Shown piece after piece: positions 9,984 through 21,484 of a stretch of 64,000 bases of DNA; positions within the stretch are counted from its first letter, which is position 1; each line of letters begins with the position of its first letter. The notes beneath the pieces were generated by a model, which ran no database searches, was not told where the DNA came from, and was given only the letters and a program-made list of their open reading frames with translations. A program made the translations under genes and the position numbers. Source of the DNA: an uncultured Oleiphilus sp. (GTDB taxonomy: Bacteria; Pseudomonadota; Gammaproteobacteria; Pseudomonadales; Oleiphilaceae); NCBI GenBank assembly GCA_913020045.1, contig CAJWBE010000009.1:1-64000 (forward strand). The letters are read 5' to 3'.

Positions 9984-12900
9984 CTATTCAGGTCTAGATT
10001 TAACACTATCTAGCAAATCCTGAAGGCTCGACGCCTTTGGTTTCACCAACCAAAAACGTGTAATGAAGTCATCAAACTCTTCAAGAATTTGAGCGCCCCA
10101 CGCACTTTCCGTTGCGGCAACATGCTGCTCGATTACACCACGTAAATGATGGCGATACGGCTCCATGCGCTCACTAGAGATACGGTGTATCTCAACTAGC
10201 TCATGGTTATATTGGTCCACAAAATTCTTTTCTTGATCCAGAACATAGGCAAAACCACCGGTCATCCCTGCGCCGAAGTTATAACCTGTATTACCCAAAA
10301 CAGTCACTTGGCCGCCGGTCATATATTCACAACAATGATCACCAGCACCCTCGACCACCGCTTTTGCGCCAGAGTTTCGAACACCGAAACGCTCACCCGC
10401 TGTACCAGCCGCGAACAACTCACCACCCGTTGCACCGTATAAACAAGTGTTGCCGACGATTGACGTTTCTTGGGACTTAAACGAGCTTCCCTTTGGAGGA
10501 CGAACAACAAGCTTTCCGCCTGTCATGCCTTTTCCTACGTAGTCGTTTGCATCGCCTTCTAAGTGCATATGCAAGCCACCCGCATTCCAAACACCAAAGC
10601 TCTGCCCTGCGGTACCCACCAATGAAAGTCTGATCGGCGCAGCGGCCATGCCCTGATTGCCATGGCGCTTAGCGATTTCGCCAGACAAGCGCGCCCCAAT
10701 AGACCGATCACAATTAGTCACGGTGTAATCGAACGCCCCACCGCTTTTAGACTCAATGGTCGGCAGCAAGTCGGCCACCATGCGCTCAGCCAATGCACCT
10801 TGGTCGAACGGTACGTTTTTATCGACTTGGCAAGTATGAGGCTTATCTTCAGGGATACCTTCGCTACTCAATATCGGAGTCAAATCTAGCTGCGACTGCT
10901 TAGCGGTAGAGCCAGGCAAAATATCCAGCAAGTCCGTTCGGCCGACAAGCTCTTCCAGCGATCTCACCCCTAGCTTCGCCATCCACTCTCGCGTTTCCTC
11001 AGCGACGAACTTAAAGAAGTTCATTGCCATCTCAACCGTGCCAATAAAATGTTCGTCTCTTAAACGCTCGTTCTGTGTTGCAACGCCCGTCGCACAGTTA
11101 TTTAGGTGACAGATCCGTAGATATTTACAACCAAGAGCCACCATCGGTGTCGTACCAAAACCGAAGCTTTCTGCACCGAGTACCGCCGCTTTAACGACAT
11201 CTAGTCCAGTTTTTAAACCGCCATCGGTCTGCAAACGAACCATTCCTCTCAAATCATTCCCGCGCAGAGTTTGATGCGCCTCACTCAAACCCAACTCCCA
11301 AGGAGAGCCGGCATAACGTATTGATGTCAGAGGACTCGCCGCTGTGCCGCCGTCATAGCCGGAAATAGTAATCAAGTCTGCGTAGGCTTTAGCAACACCC
11401 GCTGCGATCGTACCGACACCCGGCTCTGAAACCAGCTTCACGGAAACTAACGCGTCTGGATTTACCTGTTTCAGGTCAAAAATTAGCTGGGCCAAATCTT
11501 CAATCGAGTAGATATCATGATGAGGCGGCGGAGAAATAAGGGTTACACCTGGCGTTGCAAAGCGCAACGTAGCGATCAAGTCATTTACCTTACCACCCGG
11601 TAACTGGCCACCTTCGCCAGGCTTCGCGCCTTGCGCGACTTTTATTTGAATCACCTCAGCACTACTTAAATAATGCGGCGTGACACCAAAACGACCAGAC
11701 GCTACTTGCTTTATCTTTGAACGCTTCTCCGTGCCATAACGCGCAGCATCTTCACCGCCCTCACCCGAATTAGAGCGCCCTCCAAGCCGGTTCATGGCGA
11801 CAGCAAGCGCCTCATGCGCCTCTGGAGATAGCGCGCCAAGAGACATTGCCGCCGAGTCGAAACGGCGCACGATGCTCTCCATTGGCTCGACTTCACCCAC
11901 GTCTATCGCTACAGCGGAAGCACTGACCTGAAATAAGTCTCGCAATGTTGCAGTCGGCCGGTTATTGACTAGGTCCGCATACTGTTTATATACATTGTAA
12001 TCACCCGTCTGCACAGCCTTTTGTACCGTTGTTACAACGTCTGGGTTGAACGAGTGATATTCTTCGCCATGAACATATTTCAGCAAACCACCCGGTTCAA
12101 TTGGCTTACGTGATTTCCACGCATCTTTTGCCAGTAAAGCTTGCTCTCGTTGAAAGTTCTCAAAACTTGCACCCTGAATTCGGCTAGCAACCTCTTTAAA
12201 ACACAAGTCGACAATATCGTCTGATAGACCTACCGCCTCAAACAACTGCGCACCACGATATGACGCAATGGTAGATATCCCCATTTTCGACATGATCTTC
12301 AACAGACCTTTACCTATGCCACGACGATAGTTGTTCTTCGCTTCAACACTATCTACAAGAATCTCACCTGATAGGATTAAGCTATGAATGACCTGGTATG
12401 CGAGATATGGATATACGGCAGTTGCGCCAAAACCAATCAACACTGCAAAGTGGTGAGGGTCACGCGCGAAACCACTTTCAACGACAATATTAGAGTCGCA
12501 GCGCAAGCCTTGCTGCACCAAATGGTGATGAACCGCACCCGTTGCCATGAAGGCATTAATCGGTAGTTCACCCTGCTTAATATCTCTATCAGACAAAACG
12601 ACAATCACCGCTCCAGCTCTGACAGCCTCTTCAGCTTGCTTGCATACAGACTCGATGGCTGATTTTAACCCTACATCTTCCGCGTATTGCAGACGAATAA
12701 TGTGGTGCGAAAAGCCCACACGATCCTTCAACAAGGTATTGAATTTTGCTGGCGACAGTACCGGCGTTGCCATAATGATGCGCTTCGCATGCTCAGGTGT
12801 TTCTTCAAAAACGTTCTTCTCCGCACCGATACAGGTTTCAAGCGACATAACAATCGCCTCACGCAATGGGTCAATTGGCGGATTTGTCACCTGCGCAAAC

Positions 12901-14432
12901 TTCTGACGAAAGTAGTCTGCCACCGAGCGAACTTTAGTCGATAGAACCGCTACAGGGGTATCATCACCCATAGAGCCGACGGCTTCTTGGCCGTTTTCTG
13001 CGATGGGAGCAAGCACTTGGTCACGCTCTTCATACGAGACTTGGAACATTTTCATGTGCGTAAGAAAGTCCTCACTATCCATCGGCACAAATGCGGGGTG
13101 AGACTTATCAAAAGTCGTTTCAATACGAACGGCGTTTTCTTTTAACCAACGTTTGTAGGGCTGCGCAGCTTTCAAACGGCTATCAATGTCATCAGTATGA
13201 AGCACTTCACCTGTGTGGGTATCGATCGCCAAAATCTGCCCAGGGCCAATCCTACCTTTAGCGACTACATCTTCGGGTTGATAGCCATAAGTACCGATTT
13301 CAGACGCTACGGTCATGTAGCCATTCTTTGTGACAACCCAGCGACTCGGACGTAAGCCATTTCGATCAAGCAAACAAACAGCATACCTGCCATCGGTCAT
13401 CACAAGTCCCGCCGGACCGTCCCAAGGTTCCATGTGCATGCTGTTGTATTCATAGAAAGCACGCAGATCAGGGTCCATGGTATCGACATTCTGCCAAGCA
13501 GGAGGAATCATCATCCGAACTGCCCTAAACAAATCAACCCCGCCCGACAGCAAGATTTCCAGCATATTATCCATGCTCGAAGAGTCAGAACCTGTACGGT
13601 TAACGAGCGGGGAAATTGTTTGAAGCTCTGGCAAATCGTCAGATGTAAACTTACTAGTTCTCGCTAATGCCCAGTTTCTGTTGCCTTCAATAGTATTAAT
13701 TTCACCGTTGTGCGCGAGACATCGAAACGGCTGTGCCAAAGGCCATTTAGGCGCAGTATTCGTTGAAAATCGCTGATGAAAAACACAGATTGCCGTGGCA
13801 ACAGATTCGTTACCCAAGTCGAGATAAAAACTCGGAAGGTCAACGGGCATCATTAGCCCTTTGTATGAAACGACCTTCTCAGAGAGGCTACATATATAGA
13901 ATTCGTCATCATCTACCAGCGATTCTTCCGTTCTTTTTCGCGCAACAAAAAGCTTTAGCGCAAAAGCACGCTCATCGATCTCTTCTTTGGATTCGACAAA
14001 CACCTGCTCAATTTGAGGCAGGCAGTCTAGCGCCATGCGCCCCAAGCATTCATTGTCAGTAGGCACTAAGCGCCAACCAACAACATTAAGACCTTGTGCT
14101 TCTAAGGCTTCGTTCATTTTCGTCTTTGCAAGCGCAGCACGACCAGAGTCCTGAGATAGAAACACCATCCCAACGCCATATAACTTGCTCAGATCAACAG
14201 CAAAAGAGTCTTTCACCACCGCTCTGAAGAATGCATCCGGCTTTTGTAACAGCAAGCCACAACCATCACCTGTTTTGCCGTCCGCAGCGATGCCGCCACG
14301 ATGCGTCATACAGGTGAGACTTTCTATCGCCGTCAACAAAAGATCGTGGCTTGCCTTGCCCTCCATCTGAGCAATCAAGCCAAAACCACAGTTATCTTTA
14401 AATTCTTCGGGGCGAAACAAACCTGCTGCCAT
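9984..14432 (-). CDS. gltB: glutamate synthase large (alpha) subunit
   Basis: GltB hydrolyses glutamine and channels ammonia to the FMN site, where 2-oxoglutarate is aminated. The protein is about 1482 residues from ATG 14432. A longer frame opens at 14456, but the 14432 start has an upstream GAGAAAA and fits family N-termini. Parts in order are: a class II glutamine amidotransferase domain with the nucleophile Cys in DNCGFG (Cys15, exposed after propeptide cleavage); a central domain; the FMN-binding synthase barrel with the 3Fe-4S cysteines in [12 protein letters not shown]; and a C-terminal beta-helix with Gly-rich repeats. It is first in the operon with gltD and plays the main role in ammonium assimilation. 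Confidence 0.97.
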   Translation of the reverse strand: MAAGLFRPEEFKDNCGFGLIAQMEGKASHDLLLTAIESLTCMTHRGGIAADGKTGDGCGLLLQKPDAFFRAVVKDSFAVDLSKLYGVGMVFLSQDSGRAALAKTKMNEALEAQGLNVVGWRLVPTDNECLGRMALDCLPQIEQVFVESKEEIDERAFALKLFVARKRTEESLVDDDEFYICSLSEKVVSYKGLMMPVDLPSFYLDLGNESVATAICVFHQRFSTNTAPKWPLAQPFRCLAHNGEINTIEGNRNWALARTSKFTSDDLPELQTISPLVNRTGSDSSSMDNMLEILLSGGVDLFRAVRMMIPPAWQNVDTMDPDLRAFYEYNSMHMEPWDGPAGLVMTDGRYAVCLLDRNGLRPSRWVVTKNGYMTVASEIGTYGYQPEDVVAKGRIGPGQILAIDTHTGEVLHTDDIDSRLKAAQPYKRWLKENAVRIETTFDKSHPAFVPMDSEDFLTHMKMFQVSYEERDQVLAPIAENGQEAVGSMGDDTPVAVLSTKVRSVADYFRQKFAQVTNPPIDPLREAIVMSLETCIGAEKNVFEETPEHAKRIIMATPVLSPAKFNTLLKDRVGFSHHIIRLQYAEDVGLKSAIESVCKQAEEAVRAGAVIVVLSDRDIKQGELPINAFMATGAVHHHLVQQGLRCDSNIVVESGFARDPHHFAVLIGFGATAVYPYLAYQVIHSLILSGEILVDSVEAKNNYRRGIGKGLLKIMSKMGISTIASYRGAQLFEAVGLSDDIVDLCFKEVASRIQGASFENFQREQALLAKDAWKSRKPIEPGGLLKYVHGEEYHSFNPDVVTTVQKAVQTGDYNVYKQYADLVNNRPTATLRDLFQVSASAVAIDVGEVEPMESIVRRFDSAAMSLGALSPEAHEALAVAMNRLGGRSNSGEGGEDAARYGTEKRSKIKQVASGRFGVTPHYLSSAEVIQIKVAQGAKPGEGGQLPGGKVNDLIATLRFATPGVTLISPPPHHDIYSIEDLAQLIFDLKQVNPDALVSVKLVSEPGVGTIAAGVAKAYADLITISGYDGGTAASPLTSIRYAGSPWELGLSEAHQTLRGNDLRGMVRLQTDGGLKTGLDVVKAAVLGAESFGFGTTPMVALGCKYLRICHLNNCATGVATQNERLRDEHFIGTVEMAMNFFKFVAEETREWMAKLGVRSLEELVGRTDLLDILPGSTAKQSQLDLTPILSSEGIPEDKPHTCQVDKNVPFDQGALAERMVADLLPTIESKSGGAFDYTVTNCDRSIGARLSGEIAKRHGNQGMAAAPIRLSLVGTAGQSFGVWNAGGLHMHLEGDANDYVGKGMTGGKLVVRPPKGSSFKSQETSIVGNTCLYGATGGELFAAGTAGERFGVRNSGAKAVVEGAGDHCCEYMTGGQVTVLGNTGYNFGAGMTGGFAYVLDQEKNFVDQYNHELVEIHRISSERMEPYRHHLRGVIEQHVAATESAWGAQILEEFDDFITRFWLVKPKASSLQDLLDSVKSRPE

Positions 14433-14570
14433 AACTTTTTCTCTACAAAAAAACATTTAAAATCAAGTATTTAGAAAGTATTTCCGTGCACTTTTACTTG
14501 ACTAAGAAAATCGGGGTTGGACATTTTACACACGAGGATGGGCAAGAACAAACTTTATTCAACGAGGCAT

Positions 14571-16256
14571 TTACTTGGCAAAACTATTTTTGATTCCAGA
14601 AAAACTTCTCAACCATGGTTTCTGTGCCTGAACCGCGTTTGCAGACTGCTTCAAAGCCCGCTGGGCAAGACTCTTCGAGTCAAAAGCGCCATAAAGCACG
14701 ACAAACCAATCACGCCCTTTGTACTTCGTTTTGACATAATAGAGCTGGGGAGCAGAACCTTTATTACGCTGTACGAACTGCTTGGCGGTCTGCTCATTGT
14801 AACTTCCTAAAACCTGTGCGGTATAGGCAACATCCGCCTGAGCCAAAACCCATTCTTGAGAGCGATAAATTGACCCATCCTCCACTAGGCGCTCTTTCTT
14901 CACCTCTATTTTTCTAACGACTTTTGGAGCGTAAACCTTTGGTTCGACAGCGACCAAACTCGACGCAACCGCTTTAGGAGCGGACACCACATCAGCTGCA
15001 TCGGCCACTACCACCGAAAGCTGATCACTAATCTCAGCTTTCGCCTTATCTATCGGCACTAAAGCCGAAACAGACTCTGCGTCTTCTTGATTTGCCGAGC
15101 TCTCCACTTCTTTTCCAGCGCTCTCATTTAACTCGCTTTGGGGTTGATTTGCCACGCTATCACTGCCTCCGACACTCGAAGAAGCCATATCAGACTTTGA
15201 CTCAAGCCCTGACGAAAGAGCCGTCAGTGAGCCAGCGTCTTTCTCTACATCTGTATTTTGAGAGATAGAAGACTCTGCAATCGCTTTTTCAATACGCGCT
15301 AATCGACTCGCCTTCTGAGCTTCCTCGTCCATTAAGGGAGTGCGAGACAGCTCTTGCTCGGAGTCCTGCAGCTCAAAAAAACCATGCTGATAAGAAACAA
15401 AGGCAAACGATAAAACAAGCAACAGAGAAATCGCATATAGCGCATACTGCGCAACCCTAGCTCCCTCACTATTATTAATTGCAGAAGGCTCGGCTGTCCC
15501 AAGTAAGATGGCAGAAAAACTCTCGCTAACTAAGCCGGGCATACCTTTAGCCAAAACATGCAGCTGCTCTAACTGATCCGGGTTTAACGGCACATCACCC
15601 ACATAACCCGCCGCCTCTAAGCGACATAAAAGATACTCCTGCGTATCTTCCACACTCAAAGGCTTTAGTTGTATCTGGTGCACCCAGTCAGCTCTGTCTG
15701 GGTGCTCATAAGCCATAACATCATGCATTAATTTAGGCAAACCAACCAACGCGAGTACTGCGCCTGACTCTGGATCCAAAGACCCCATCACCTGTAAATA
15801 AGTCAGTAGCTCTTCCGCAGGCAAAGCATGGGCGTCATCGATGACAACCAACGTGCGCCTCCCAGAATTATCGAAACTGTCTGCATATTTATCGATTAAA
15901 TGCTCAAGTACATCTCGAATGGGGTCTTTAGCCGATATTTCCAAACCACTAATCGCAGCCAACCTTACGATACTGTTAATACGTTCAGATCCTTCACCCG
16001 CGGCTAAGCGAAGCAAGTCAATTTCGCCGGCAAAGTTTTTGGAGAATTGATCTATTAAGGCCGTTTTACCGGAACCACGATCACCCGTAAGAAGCAAAAC
16101 CATGTCGCCAAACACAGAAAGATGGCGCAGTGTCTCAAGATTATGTCGCCGCTGAGCTCCTTCGTAAAAAGCATTAATACGAGCAGAAAACGGGTCTTCT
16201 ATAAGCCCCAACTGATCCTTTAAAGAGGGCAGCAACATTTCATCTTGATTTGGCAT
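14571..16256 (-). CDS. damX: DamX-like cell division protein: AAA ATPase domain, membrane anchor, SPOR domain
   Basis: The 561-residue protein has an N-terminal AAA/GspA-like ATPase domain with Walker A GDRGSGKT (58-65) and Walker B VVIDDAHA. One transmembrane segment follows (about 270-292), then a long Ser/Ala/Glu-rich periplasmic linker and a C-terminal SPOR domain that binds denuded septal peptidoglycan. E. coli DamX has the same topology and sits downstream of aroB, as here (15 bp gap). It is a non-essential septal-ring protein. The ATPase-like domain keeps good Walker motifs here; whether it hydrolyses ATP is not evident. It is last in the aroK-aroB-damX operon, ending 115 bp upstream of gltB. 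Confidence 0.88.
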   Translation of the reverse strand: MPNQDEMLLPSLKDQLGLIEDPFSARINAFYEGAQRRHNLETLRHLSVFGDMVLLLTGDRGSGKTALIDQFSKNFAGEIDLLRLAAGEGSERINSIVRLAAISGLEISAKDPIRDVLEHLIDKYADSFDNSGRRTLVVIDDAHALPAEELLTYLQVMGSLDPESGAVLALVGLPKLMHDVMAYEHPDRADWVHQIQLKPLSVEDTQEYLLCRLEAAGYVGDVPLNPDQLEQLHVLAKGMPGLVSESFSAILLGTAEPSAINNSEGARVAQYALYAISLLLVLSFAFVSYQHGFFELQDSEQELSRTPLMDEEAQKASRLARIEKAIAESSISQNTDVEKDAGSLTALSSGLESKSDMASSSVGGSDSVANQPQSELNESAGKEVESSANQEDAESVSALVPIDKAKAEISDQLSVVVADAADVVSAPKAVASSLVAVEPKVYAPKVVRKIEVKKERLVEDGSIYRSQEWVLAQADVAYTAQVLGSYNEQTAKQFVQRNKGSAPQLYYVKTKYKGRDWFVVLYGAFDSKSLAQRALKQSANAVQAQKPWLRSFSGIKNSFAK

Positions 16257-16270
16257 TTCACATTCCCTTG

Positions 16271-17359
16271 CTATGACGGCAAACTGGCCGCTTGCCTGAG
16301 CACCGAATCTAAGTCGGCAGGTAAATATTGATCAGTGACCACTGCCTGCCCTATTGTTTTTAAGAGAACAAATCGAACCCTGCCATCAAGCACCTTTTTA
16401 TCCAGCTTCATCAAGCGATGATAATCATCAGGTTGCATATCGACCGGCCCTTTGACAGGCAGCTTCGCACGAACAAGGAGCTTTTCAATGCGTTCAACCT
16501 CACTCTTAGTCAAATCGCCTCTGAGATAAGATAGTTCGGCTGCCATCATCATGCCTGCGCTCACCGCTTCACCATGCAACCAACGCCCATAACCACAGAA
16601 CGCTTCTATTGCGTGCCCGAAGGTATGACCTAAGTTAAGATGCGCCCGCACTCCACCTTCAAGCTCATCTGCCTCAACCACCTCAGCCTTACAAGCGCAT
16701 GACGTTTCAATGGCATAGACCAACGCCTCCTGATCAAGATCGACCAAGCGCTCAACATTCTCTTCTAACCACTCAAAAAAGCTGACATCTCTAATCAATC
16801 CGTACTTAATTATCTCAGCGATTCCGGCCGACACTTCTCTTTCGGGGAGAGTCTGCAAGCTGAGCGTATCAATCACTACCGCTTTAGGTTGGTAGAAAGC
16901 CCCGATCATATTTTTACCTAAAGGATGGTTGATCGCAGTTTTACCACCAACTGAAGAGTCAACTTGAGATAACACCGTCGTTGGCACTTGCAAGAAATCG
17001 ACCCCGCGTTGATAACTTGCGGCAGCAAAACCAGCCATGTCGCCCACAACGCCCCCACCTAGTGCAACAATCGTTGTCTGCCTTGAATGCGCAGACTCGA
17101 GCAAAGCATCGAAAATCTGACTTAGCGAGTCCCAGTTTTTATAGGCTTCTCCATCCGGCAGCACAACACAATCAACCTCAAACCCAGCCAGCGACTTTCG
17201 CAGCTGAGCTTCGTACAAAGGCGAGACCGTTTCATTTGTCACGATCATTACTTTGCGACCTTTAATATGGGAAGCAAAACACTCTGCCATCGCAAGACAG
17301 CCTGCCCCAATATAGATAGGATAACTTCTCTCACCTAACTCGACTTTCAGTTCCAACAT
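16271..17359 (-). CDS. aroB: 3-dehydroquinate synthase
   Basis: AroB converts DAHP to 3-dehydroquinate, the second step of the shikimate pathway, using NAD and a divalent metal. The 362-residue length is typical. The glycine-rich segment [11 protein letters not shown], the active-site [15 protein letters not shown] region and the metal-binding [10 protein letters not shown] segment are intact. It lies 83 bp after aroK and 15 bp before damX, the arrangement conserved in many gammaproteobacteria. Confidence 0.97.
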   Translation of the reverse strand: MLELKVELGERSYPIYIGAGCLAMAECFASHIKGRKVMIVTNETVSPLYEAQLRKSLAGFEVDCVVLPDGEAYKNWDSLSQIFDALLESAHSRQTTIVALGGGVVGDMAGFAAASYQRGVDFLQVPTTVLSQVDSSVGGKTAINHPLGKNMIGAFYQPKAVVIDTLSLQTLPEREVSAGIAEIIKYGLIRDVSFFEWLEENVERLVDLDQEALVYAIETSCACKAEVVEADELEGGVRAHLNLGHTFGHAIEAFCGYGRWLHGEAVSAGMMMAAELSYLRGDLTKSEVERIEKLLVRAKLPVKGPVDMQPDDYHRLMKLDKKVLDGRVRFVLLKTIGQAVVTDQYLPADLDSVLRQAASLPS

Positions 17360-17442
17360 GGCTCTCTTTATCTCTCTTAATCGCTATCTTAGTATCTCGC
17401 CTGCGTCGGCAACCCGTGCTCTGACACCGCTAGAGGTGAAAG

Positions 17443-17979
17443 CTAGCCAGCATCACAAACATCCTGCAATATCCGCGCGACAACTAGCTTTAAGTTTTTT
17501 CGATCGGTATCAATTACCAAGTCCGCAACATCGCGATAGAGCGGATCTCGCACTTCCATTAGGTTTGAAAGCACATCAAATGCATTGTCATTCTCACCCT
17601 GCAAGAGCGGACGATTCTTATCTTTGCTTGTGCGGTGAAATTGCTGTTCCACCGAGGTATTCAAGTAAATAACATAGCCAGTGCGCGTAATGTAGTCACG
17701 ATTCTCTTGACGCATCATCGCCCCGCCACCCGTCGCCAATACTGTTTTTTTCTTCATCGACAGATCTTTAATCACGACGGCTTCCCTATCACGAAACCCC
17801 GCCTCACCCTCGACATCAAATATCCACGGTATATCGGCACCACAACGCTCTTCAATGACTTTATCCGAGTCGAGAAATTCGTAACCCAACTCTTGCGCCA
17901 AAATTTTTCCAATCGTCGATTTTCCTGCCCCCATAGGGCCGACCAACACTAATAATTCTTTCTTACAGGAATAAGACAT
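17443..17979 (-). CDS. aroK: shikimate kinase I
   Basis: AroK phosphorylates shikimate at O-3. The 178-residue protein has Walker A GPMGAGKST near residue 14, the shikimate-binding DSD motif in FLDSDK, and the GGGAMM segment. The position before aroB and the length fit AroK rather than GntK or AroL. The gene is first in its operon, behind the terminator of the pil operon. Confidence 0.96.
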   Translation of the reverse strand: MSYSCKKELLVLVGPMGAGKSTIGKILAQELGYEFLDSDKVIEERCGADIPWIFDVEGEAGFRDREAVVIKDLSMKKKTVLATGGGAMMRQENRDYITRTGYVIYLNTSVEQQFHRTSKDKNRPLLQGENDNAFDVLSNLMEVRDPLYRDVADLVIDTDRKNLKLVVARILQDVCDAG

Positions 17980-18073
17980 CTAAACTTCGCCACAAAAAAT
18001 AGAGGAGAATATCATGAGAGCATGCAACTCAATAGCCCATCACATAAAAATCAGGTAACACCTGAATTCCGAG

Positions 18074-18106
18074 AAAAAAAAAGGCTGCGGTTAGGCAGCC
18101 TTTTTT
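18074..18106 (-). terminator. factor-independent terminator of the pilMNOPQ operon
   Basis: GGCTGC (18083-18088) pairs with GCAGCC (18095-18100) over a 6-nt loop. It is flanked by a long A-run on the left and T6 on the right, so it can act on either strand. It lies 17 bp past the pilQ stop. Confidence 0.85.
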
Positions 18107-18122
18107 GACTTTCTTGACCAAC

Positions 18123-20255
18123 TTATTGATCAACAATTCCATCTTTCAACAATTTCGGCGTTATAAAGATCAAGAGCTCTGCTCGCTGATCAATTTCTTC
18201 CGTCTTCGTAAACAAAGCACCGATGTAAGGAATGTCGCCTAAGAATGGAGTTTTTGTAATAGTCGTCGCTTGCTCGGACTGAAAGATACCACCCAAAACA
18301 ACCGTCTCACCATTACCCACTAAGACCTGAGTAATCACTTCGTTAGTCTCAATACTAGGGATACCTGCCGTCACTTCTCCACGAGAATCCTGATTGATTC
18401 TAAGATCCATAATCACTTTGTCATCAGGCGTAATCTGTGGCGTTACCTCAAGGGACAATACAGCCTCTTTAAAGGAAACGGACGTCGCACCAGACGAAGA
18501 CGCTTCCTGATACGGAATCTCTTCACCTGACTTAATTGTCGCCGTCTGACGATCAGCCGTTACGATCTTAGGCTGAGCGACAATTTCACCTTTGCCGTCA
18601 GACTCAAATGCTGACAGCTCCATATCAATCAAATAATCACTAGCGCCAAAGCCGATTGCGATAGAAGACGCATTGGTCCGCGAAACACCTAAATCCACAG
18701 CTAACGCACCAGGGAAGTTAATATCAGTCGAGTTACCCGCCGCAATTTGCCCTAAGTCTTCAAGCGTGCTTTGAGACCCGCCGATTCTGAAAAGGTTGCT
18801 GCCACTTTGATTGAGAGCACCGCCGCCCCACTGAATACCTAGCTCTTCAGTCAAGTTAGAGCGAGCACGAACAATACGAGCTTCAATCAAGACCTGACGG
18901 ACCGGGATATCCCAAGACGCGACCAATTTACGAATTTCTTCCAGCTTGTTGGACGTCTCTCGAACACTAATCGTATTGGTACGCTCATCCGATGAAATAA
19001 AACCTCTTTCAGAAATTAGCTCATCATCCTGCTGTAGCAGCGACACAATATCTGACGCTTTTGCGTAGTTAACCTGAACAATATCCAAACGCACTGGCGC
19101 CAATTCCGCCACTTGACGATTGGTTTCAATTTCAAGTTTCTCGCGAGCTGCAATTTCGTCTGCAGGCGCCACTAGCAATACATTACCGACTTTACGCTTA
19201 TCCAAGCCCTTGGTTTTAAGAATTAGCTCTAGCGCTTGATCCCAAGGTACATTTTGAAGCCTCAGCGTAATGCTGCCGCCTACGGTATCACTGGCCACTA
19301 GATTCAAACCGGTAAAGTCAGCAATCAACTGAAGCACCGCTCGCACTTCAATGTCTTGAAAGTTAAGAGACAGTTTTTCTCCAGTAAAAGGAAACTTCTC
19401 TTTTCTACGGTCTTCAACTTCGTCTTCCGTTAACTCTTCAACACTCACCGTGAATTGATTATCCGCTTGATATGCCAAGTAATCATAATTCCCTTCCGGC
19501 TTAATCGTAATCACTGCATCACCGTCAAGAATGTAAGAATCTATACGCTTAACAGGCGTCGCAAAGTCAACGACATCTAAACGTTGTCGCAGTGCTTCGG
19601 GAAGCTCAACACCCGGAATACGAAGCTGGATATTTCCACCGACTTCAGACATATCGACATCCGCGCGAGAGCTTGAGAAATCAATAACAATCTGCCCATC
19701 GCCCTTCTCGCCACGGCGGAAATCAATCGCTGTAATCTGATCCTTCGTCACCCGGCTGGCCGTTTGATTATTCTGACTCGGCGCCGCGACACTTGCTGCA
19801 GCAGACGCCGCTCCTGATTCCGATGCACCCACTCTCAATATCAGTTTATTACCCATAATCGCCGAGCTGTAAGGCACAAGTTCATTCAAATCGACAATTA
19901 ATCGAGTCCGACTACCGGCCTCGATAACAGTCATGCGCTTTGCATTACCCAAGCCTAAGTTATGGTATTTCGCCTCCAAGGCATGGCTTACGCCATTAAA
20001 GTCAAGCGCGATCCGCGCTGGCTTCTCGATGGTATAACCCTTCGGCTCAGGAGGTGGCTCAGAAAAAACCAAGGTAATTTCCGTCGCGTCACCCGGCAAT
20101 GAAGCAAAACTAACATCCTGTAACTCGGCAGAATGAGCATTTGTCATTCCAAGCAATAGAGCAATGAATAAACTAATAGATGTGCGCAGCTTAAAAAGCA
20201 TGTTTCTGGACCTTACATTCTGATTCTTAAATAGTGTTACGTTCGACAGCATCAT
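18123..20255 (-). CDS. pilQ: type IV pilus secretin PilQ
   Basis: PilQ forms the outer-membrane pore through which the type IV pilus passes. The protein is about 710 residues: signal peptide, two AMIN peptidoglycan-binding domains (about 45-290), the secretin N0/N1 modules (about 300-470) and the C-terminal secretin beta-barrel. The conserved VPYQEASSSGATSVSF-type segment is present. The start is uncertain. ATGs at 20261, 20255 and 20252 follow an AAGGGAG site, which is best spaced for 20255. ATG 20201 would give a more compact signal peptide beginning MLFKLR. It is last in pilMNOPQ, 21 bp after pilP, and is followed by a terminator. Confidence 0.95.
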   Translation of the reverse strand: MMLSNVTLFKNQNVRSRNMLFKLRTSISLFIALLLGMTNAHSAELQDVSFASLPGDATEITLVFSEPPPEPKGYTIEKPARIALDFNGVSHALEAKYHNLGLGNAKRMTVIEAGSRTRLIVDLNELVPYSSAIMGNKLILRVGASESGAASAAASVAAPSQNNQTASRVTKDQITAIDFRRGEKGDGQIVIDFSSSRADVDMSEVGGNIQLRIPGVELPEALRQRLDVVDFATPVKRIDSYILDGDAVITIKPEGNYDYLAYQADNQFTVSVEELTEDEVEDRRKEKFPFTGEKLSLNFQDIEVRAVLQLIADFTGLNLVASDTVGGSITLRLQNVPWDQALELILKTKGLDKRKVGNVLLVAPADEIAAREKLEIETNRQVAELAPVRLDIVQVNYAKASDIVSLLQQDDELISERGFISSDERTNTISVRETSNKLEEIRKLVASWDIPVRQVLIEARIVRARSNLTEELGIQWGGGALNQSGSNLFRIGGSQSTLEDLGQIAAGNSTDINFPGALAVDLGVSRTNASSIAIGFGASDYLIDMELSAFESDGKGEIVAQPKIVTADRQTATIKSGEEIPYQEASSSGATSVSFKEAVLSLEVTPQITPDDKVIMDLRINQDSRGEVTAGIPSIETNEVITQVLVGNGETVVLGGIFQSEQATTITKTPFLGDIPYIGALFTKTEEIDQRAELLIFITPKLLKDGIVDQ

Positions 20256-20276
20256 TCCCATGTCTCCCTTTACTTC

Positions 20277-20819
20277 TTACTGATCTTCCAGCGAGACAGA
20301 GCGTGGGCGTTCTAACCACCCACCATGTCCGTTGGGAACAATTTCTATCAAATCCACGCGACCTTCGGCAATGCCAACGATTCGCCCATGATTTCGGCCC
20401 ATATATTGACCCGACTGAATCATATGAACACCACCTTCACCATCCGACATTAAAGCCCACAAAGTGTCAATTTCACCCCGCTGAAGCGTACCCACCATGC
20501 TTAACTGGCTCAACTGAAAGGCCTCGAGAACCTCTTTCGGACGGTCCATATTGGGCTTAACATCACTTTGATCTTCAGCAATCTGAATATCACTCACGAT
20601 TACTTCCGCTGGCGGTAAAAATGGCGATCGACTGCCTGCTGCACTGTACGTAAACGCTCGGTAAACTTGGACTTCTGGCAGAGGCTCTATTCTGCCCCGC
20701 GGTTTTTCATCCGCCTCTTTCATAAAGCGATCCAAGTCTGCAAAGCCGCTGCTTCCTGCACAACCTGCTAACATTGCAACAAGAACGAAGCTACTTGGGA
20801 AAAAAATTAGTTTATTCAT
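20277..20819 (-). CDS. pilP: type IV pilus inner-membrane lipoprotein PilP
   Basis: PilP is a 180-residue lipoprotein with lipobox LAGC near residue 20, a disordered proline-containing linker, and a C-terminal beta-sandwich (HR domain) with the sequence SMVGTLQRG and GQYMGRNHGRI. It links the PilN/PilO alignment complex in the periplasm to the PilQ secretin. Its start overlaps the pilO stop by 4 bp (ATGA), indicating coupled translation. Confidence 0.94.
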   Translation of the reverse strand: MNKLIFFPSSFVLVAMLAGCAGSSGFADLDRFMKEADEKPRGRIEPLPEVQVYRAFTYSAAGSRSPFLPPAEVIVSDIQIAEDQSDVKPNMDRPKEVLEAFQLSQLSMVGTLQRGEIDTLWALMSDGEGGVHMIQSGQYMGRNHGRIVGIAEGRVDLIEIVPNGHGGWLERPRSVSLEDQ

Positions 20820-21484
20820 TTTTTCCTACCTTTCTTACCTTTTCTCTTTTTCTTCGGTTTCTTTTTATCACCACTATATCGGTATGTCTTAGCAGAAACG
20901 CTCATGCTTAGAATATCCGCACCCAAATCGTTTTTCTTTTTAGCCGGGCCAATCTTGAAATTATGCAGCGTAACAATACGAGGCAAGCCCGCCACACCAC
21001 TCACGAACGCGGCTAAATCGTGGTAACTTCCATTAACTGTAATGTCAATCGGCAGCTCGACATAAAACTCCTTCGAAATCTCAGGCTTAAGTTTGATCGA
21101 GTCAATATCTAAACCACTACCAAGGCCCGTATTCGTAATATCTTCAAGCAAGCCTGGCACCTCAGTATCAGCAGGCAACTGCTTCAACAACGCGCCAAAC
21201 GTCTTTTCCATTTCAACCATCTGTTGACGAAATGCTTCAAGATTGGCAACTTTATAAGCTTTTTCCTCGTACTGTGTTTTTAACTTCTGCTCCTCAGCGG
21301 CTACTTTATCAAGCGCCACATATTGATCTTTAATTAAAAACCAATACCCACCAAACACCAGCGCCGCAAAAAGGATGATACAAACAATTGCTTTGATCGG
21401 CCCGGGCCATGAGCCTGCATTATTGAAATCAAGCTCGTTGACATCAAAGCCTTTCAAACTTTCCATTGAATCAGAAAAAGCCAC
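20816..21484 (-). CDS. pilO: type IV pilus alignment protein PilO
   Basis: PilO is a bitopic inner-membrane protein of 222 residues. It has one transmembrane segment (about 29-50), a coiled coil, and a periplasmic ferredoxin-like fold, and it pairs with PilN. The C-terminus is an unusual run of about 20 mostly Lys, Arg and Gly residues, longer and more basic than I expect for the family. It overlaps pilN by 1 bp and pilP by 4 bp. Confidence 0.93.
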   Translation of the reverse strand: MAFSDSMESLKGFDVNELDFNNAGSWPGPIKAIVCIILFAALVFGGYWFLIKDQYVALDKVAAEEQKLKTQYEEKAYKVANLEAFRQQMVEMEKTFGALLKQLPADTEVPGLLEDITNTGLGSGLDIDSIKLKPEISKEFYVELPIDITVNGSYHDLAAFVSGVAGLPRIVTLHNFKIGPAKKKNDLGADILSMSVSAKTYRYSGDKKKPKKKRKGKKGRKK

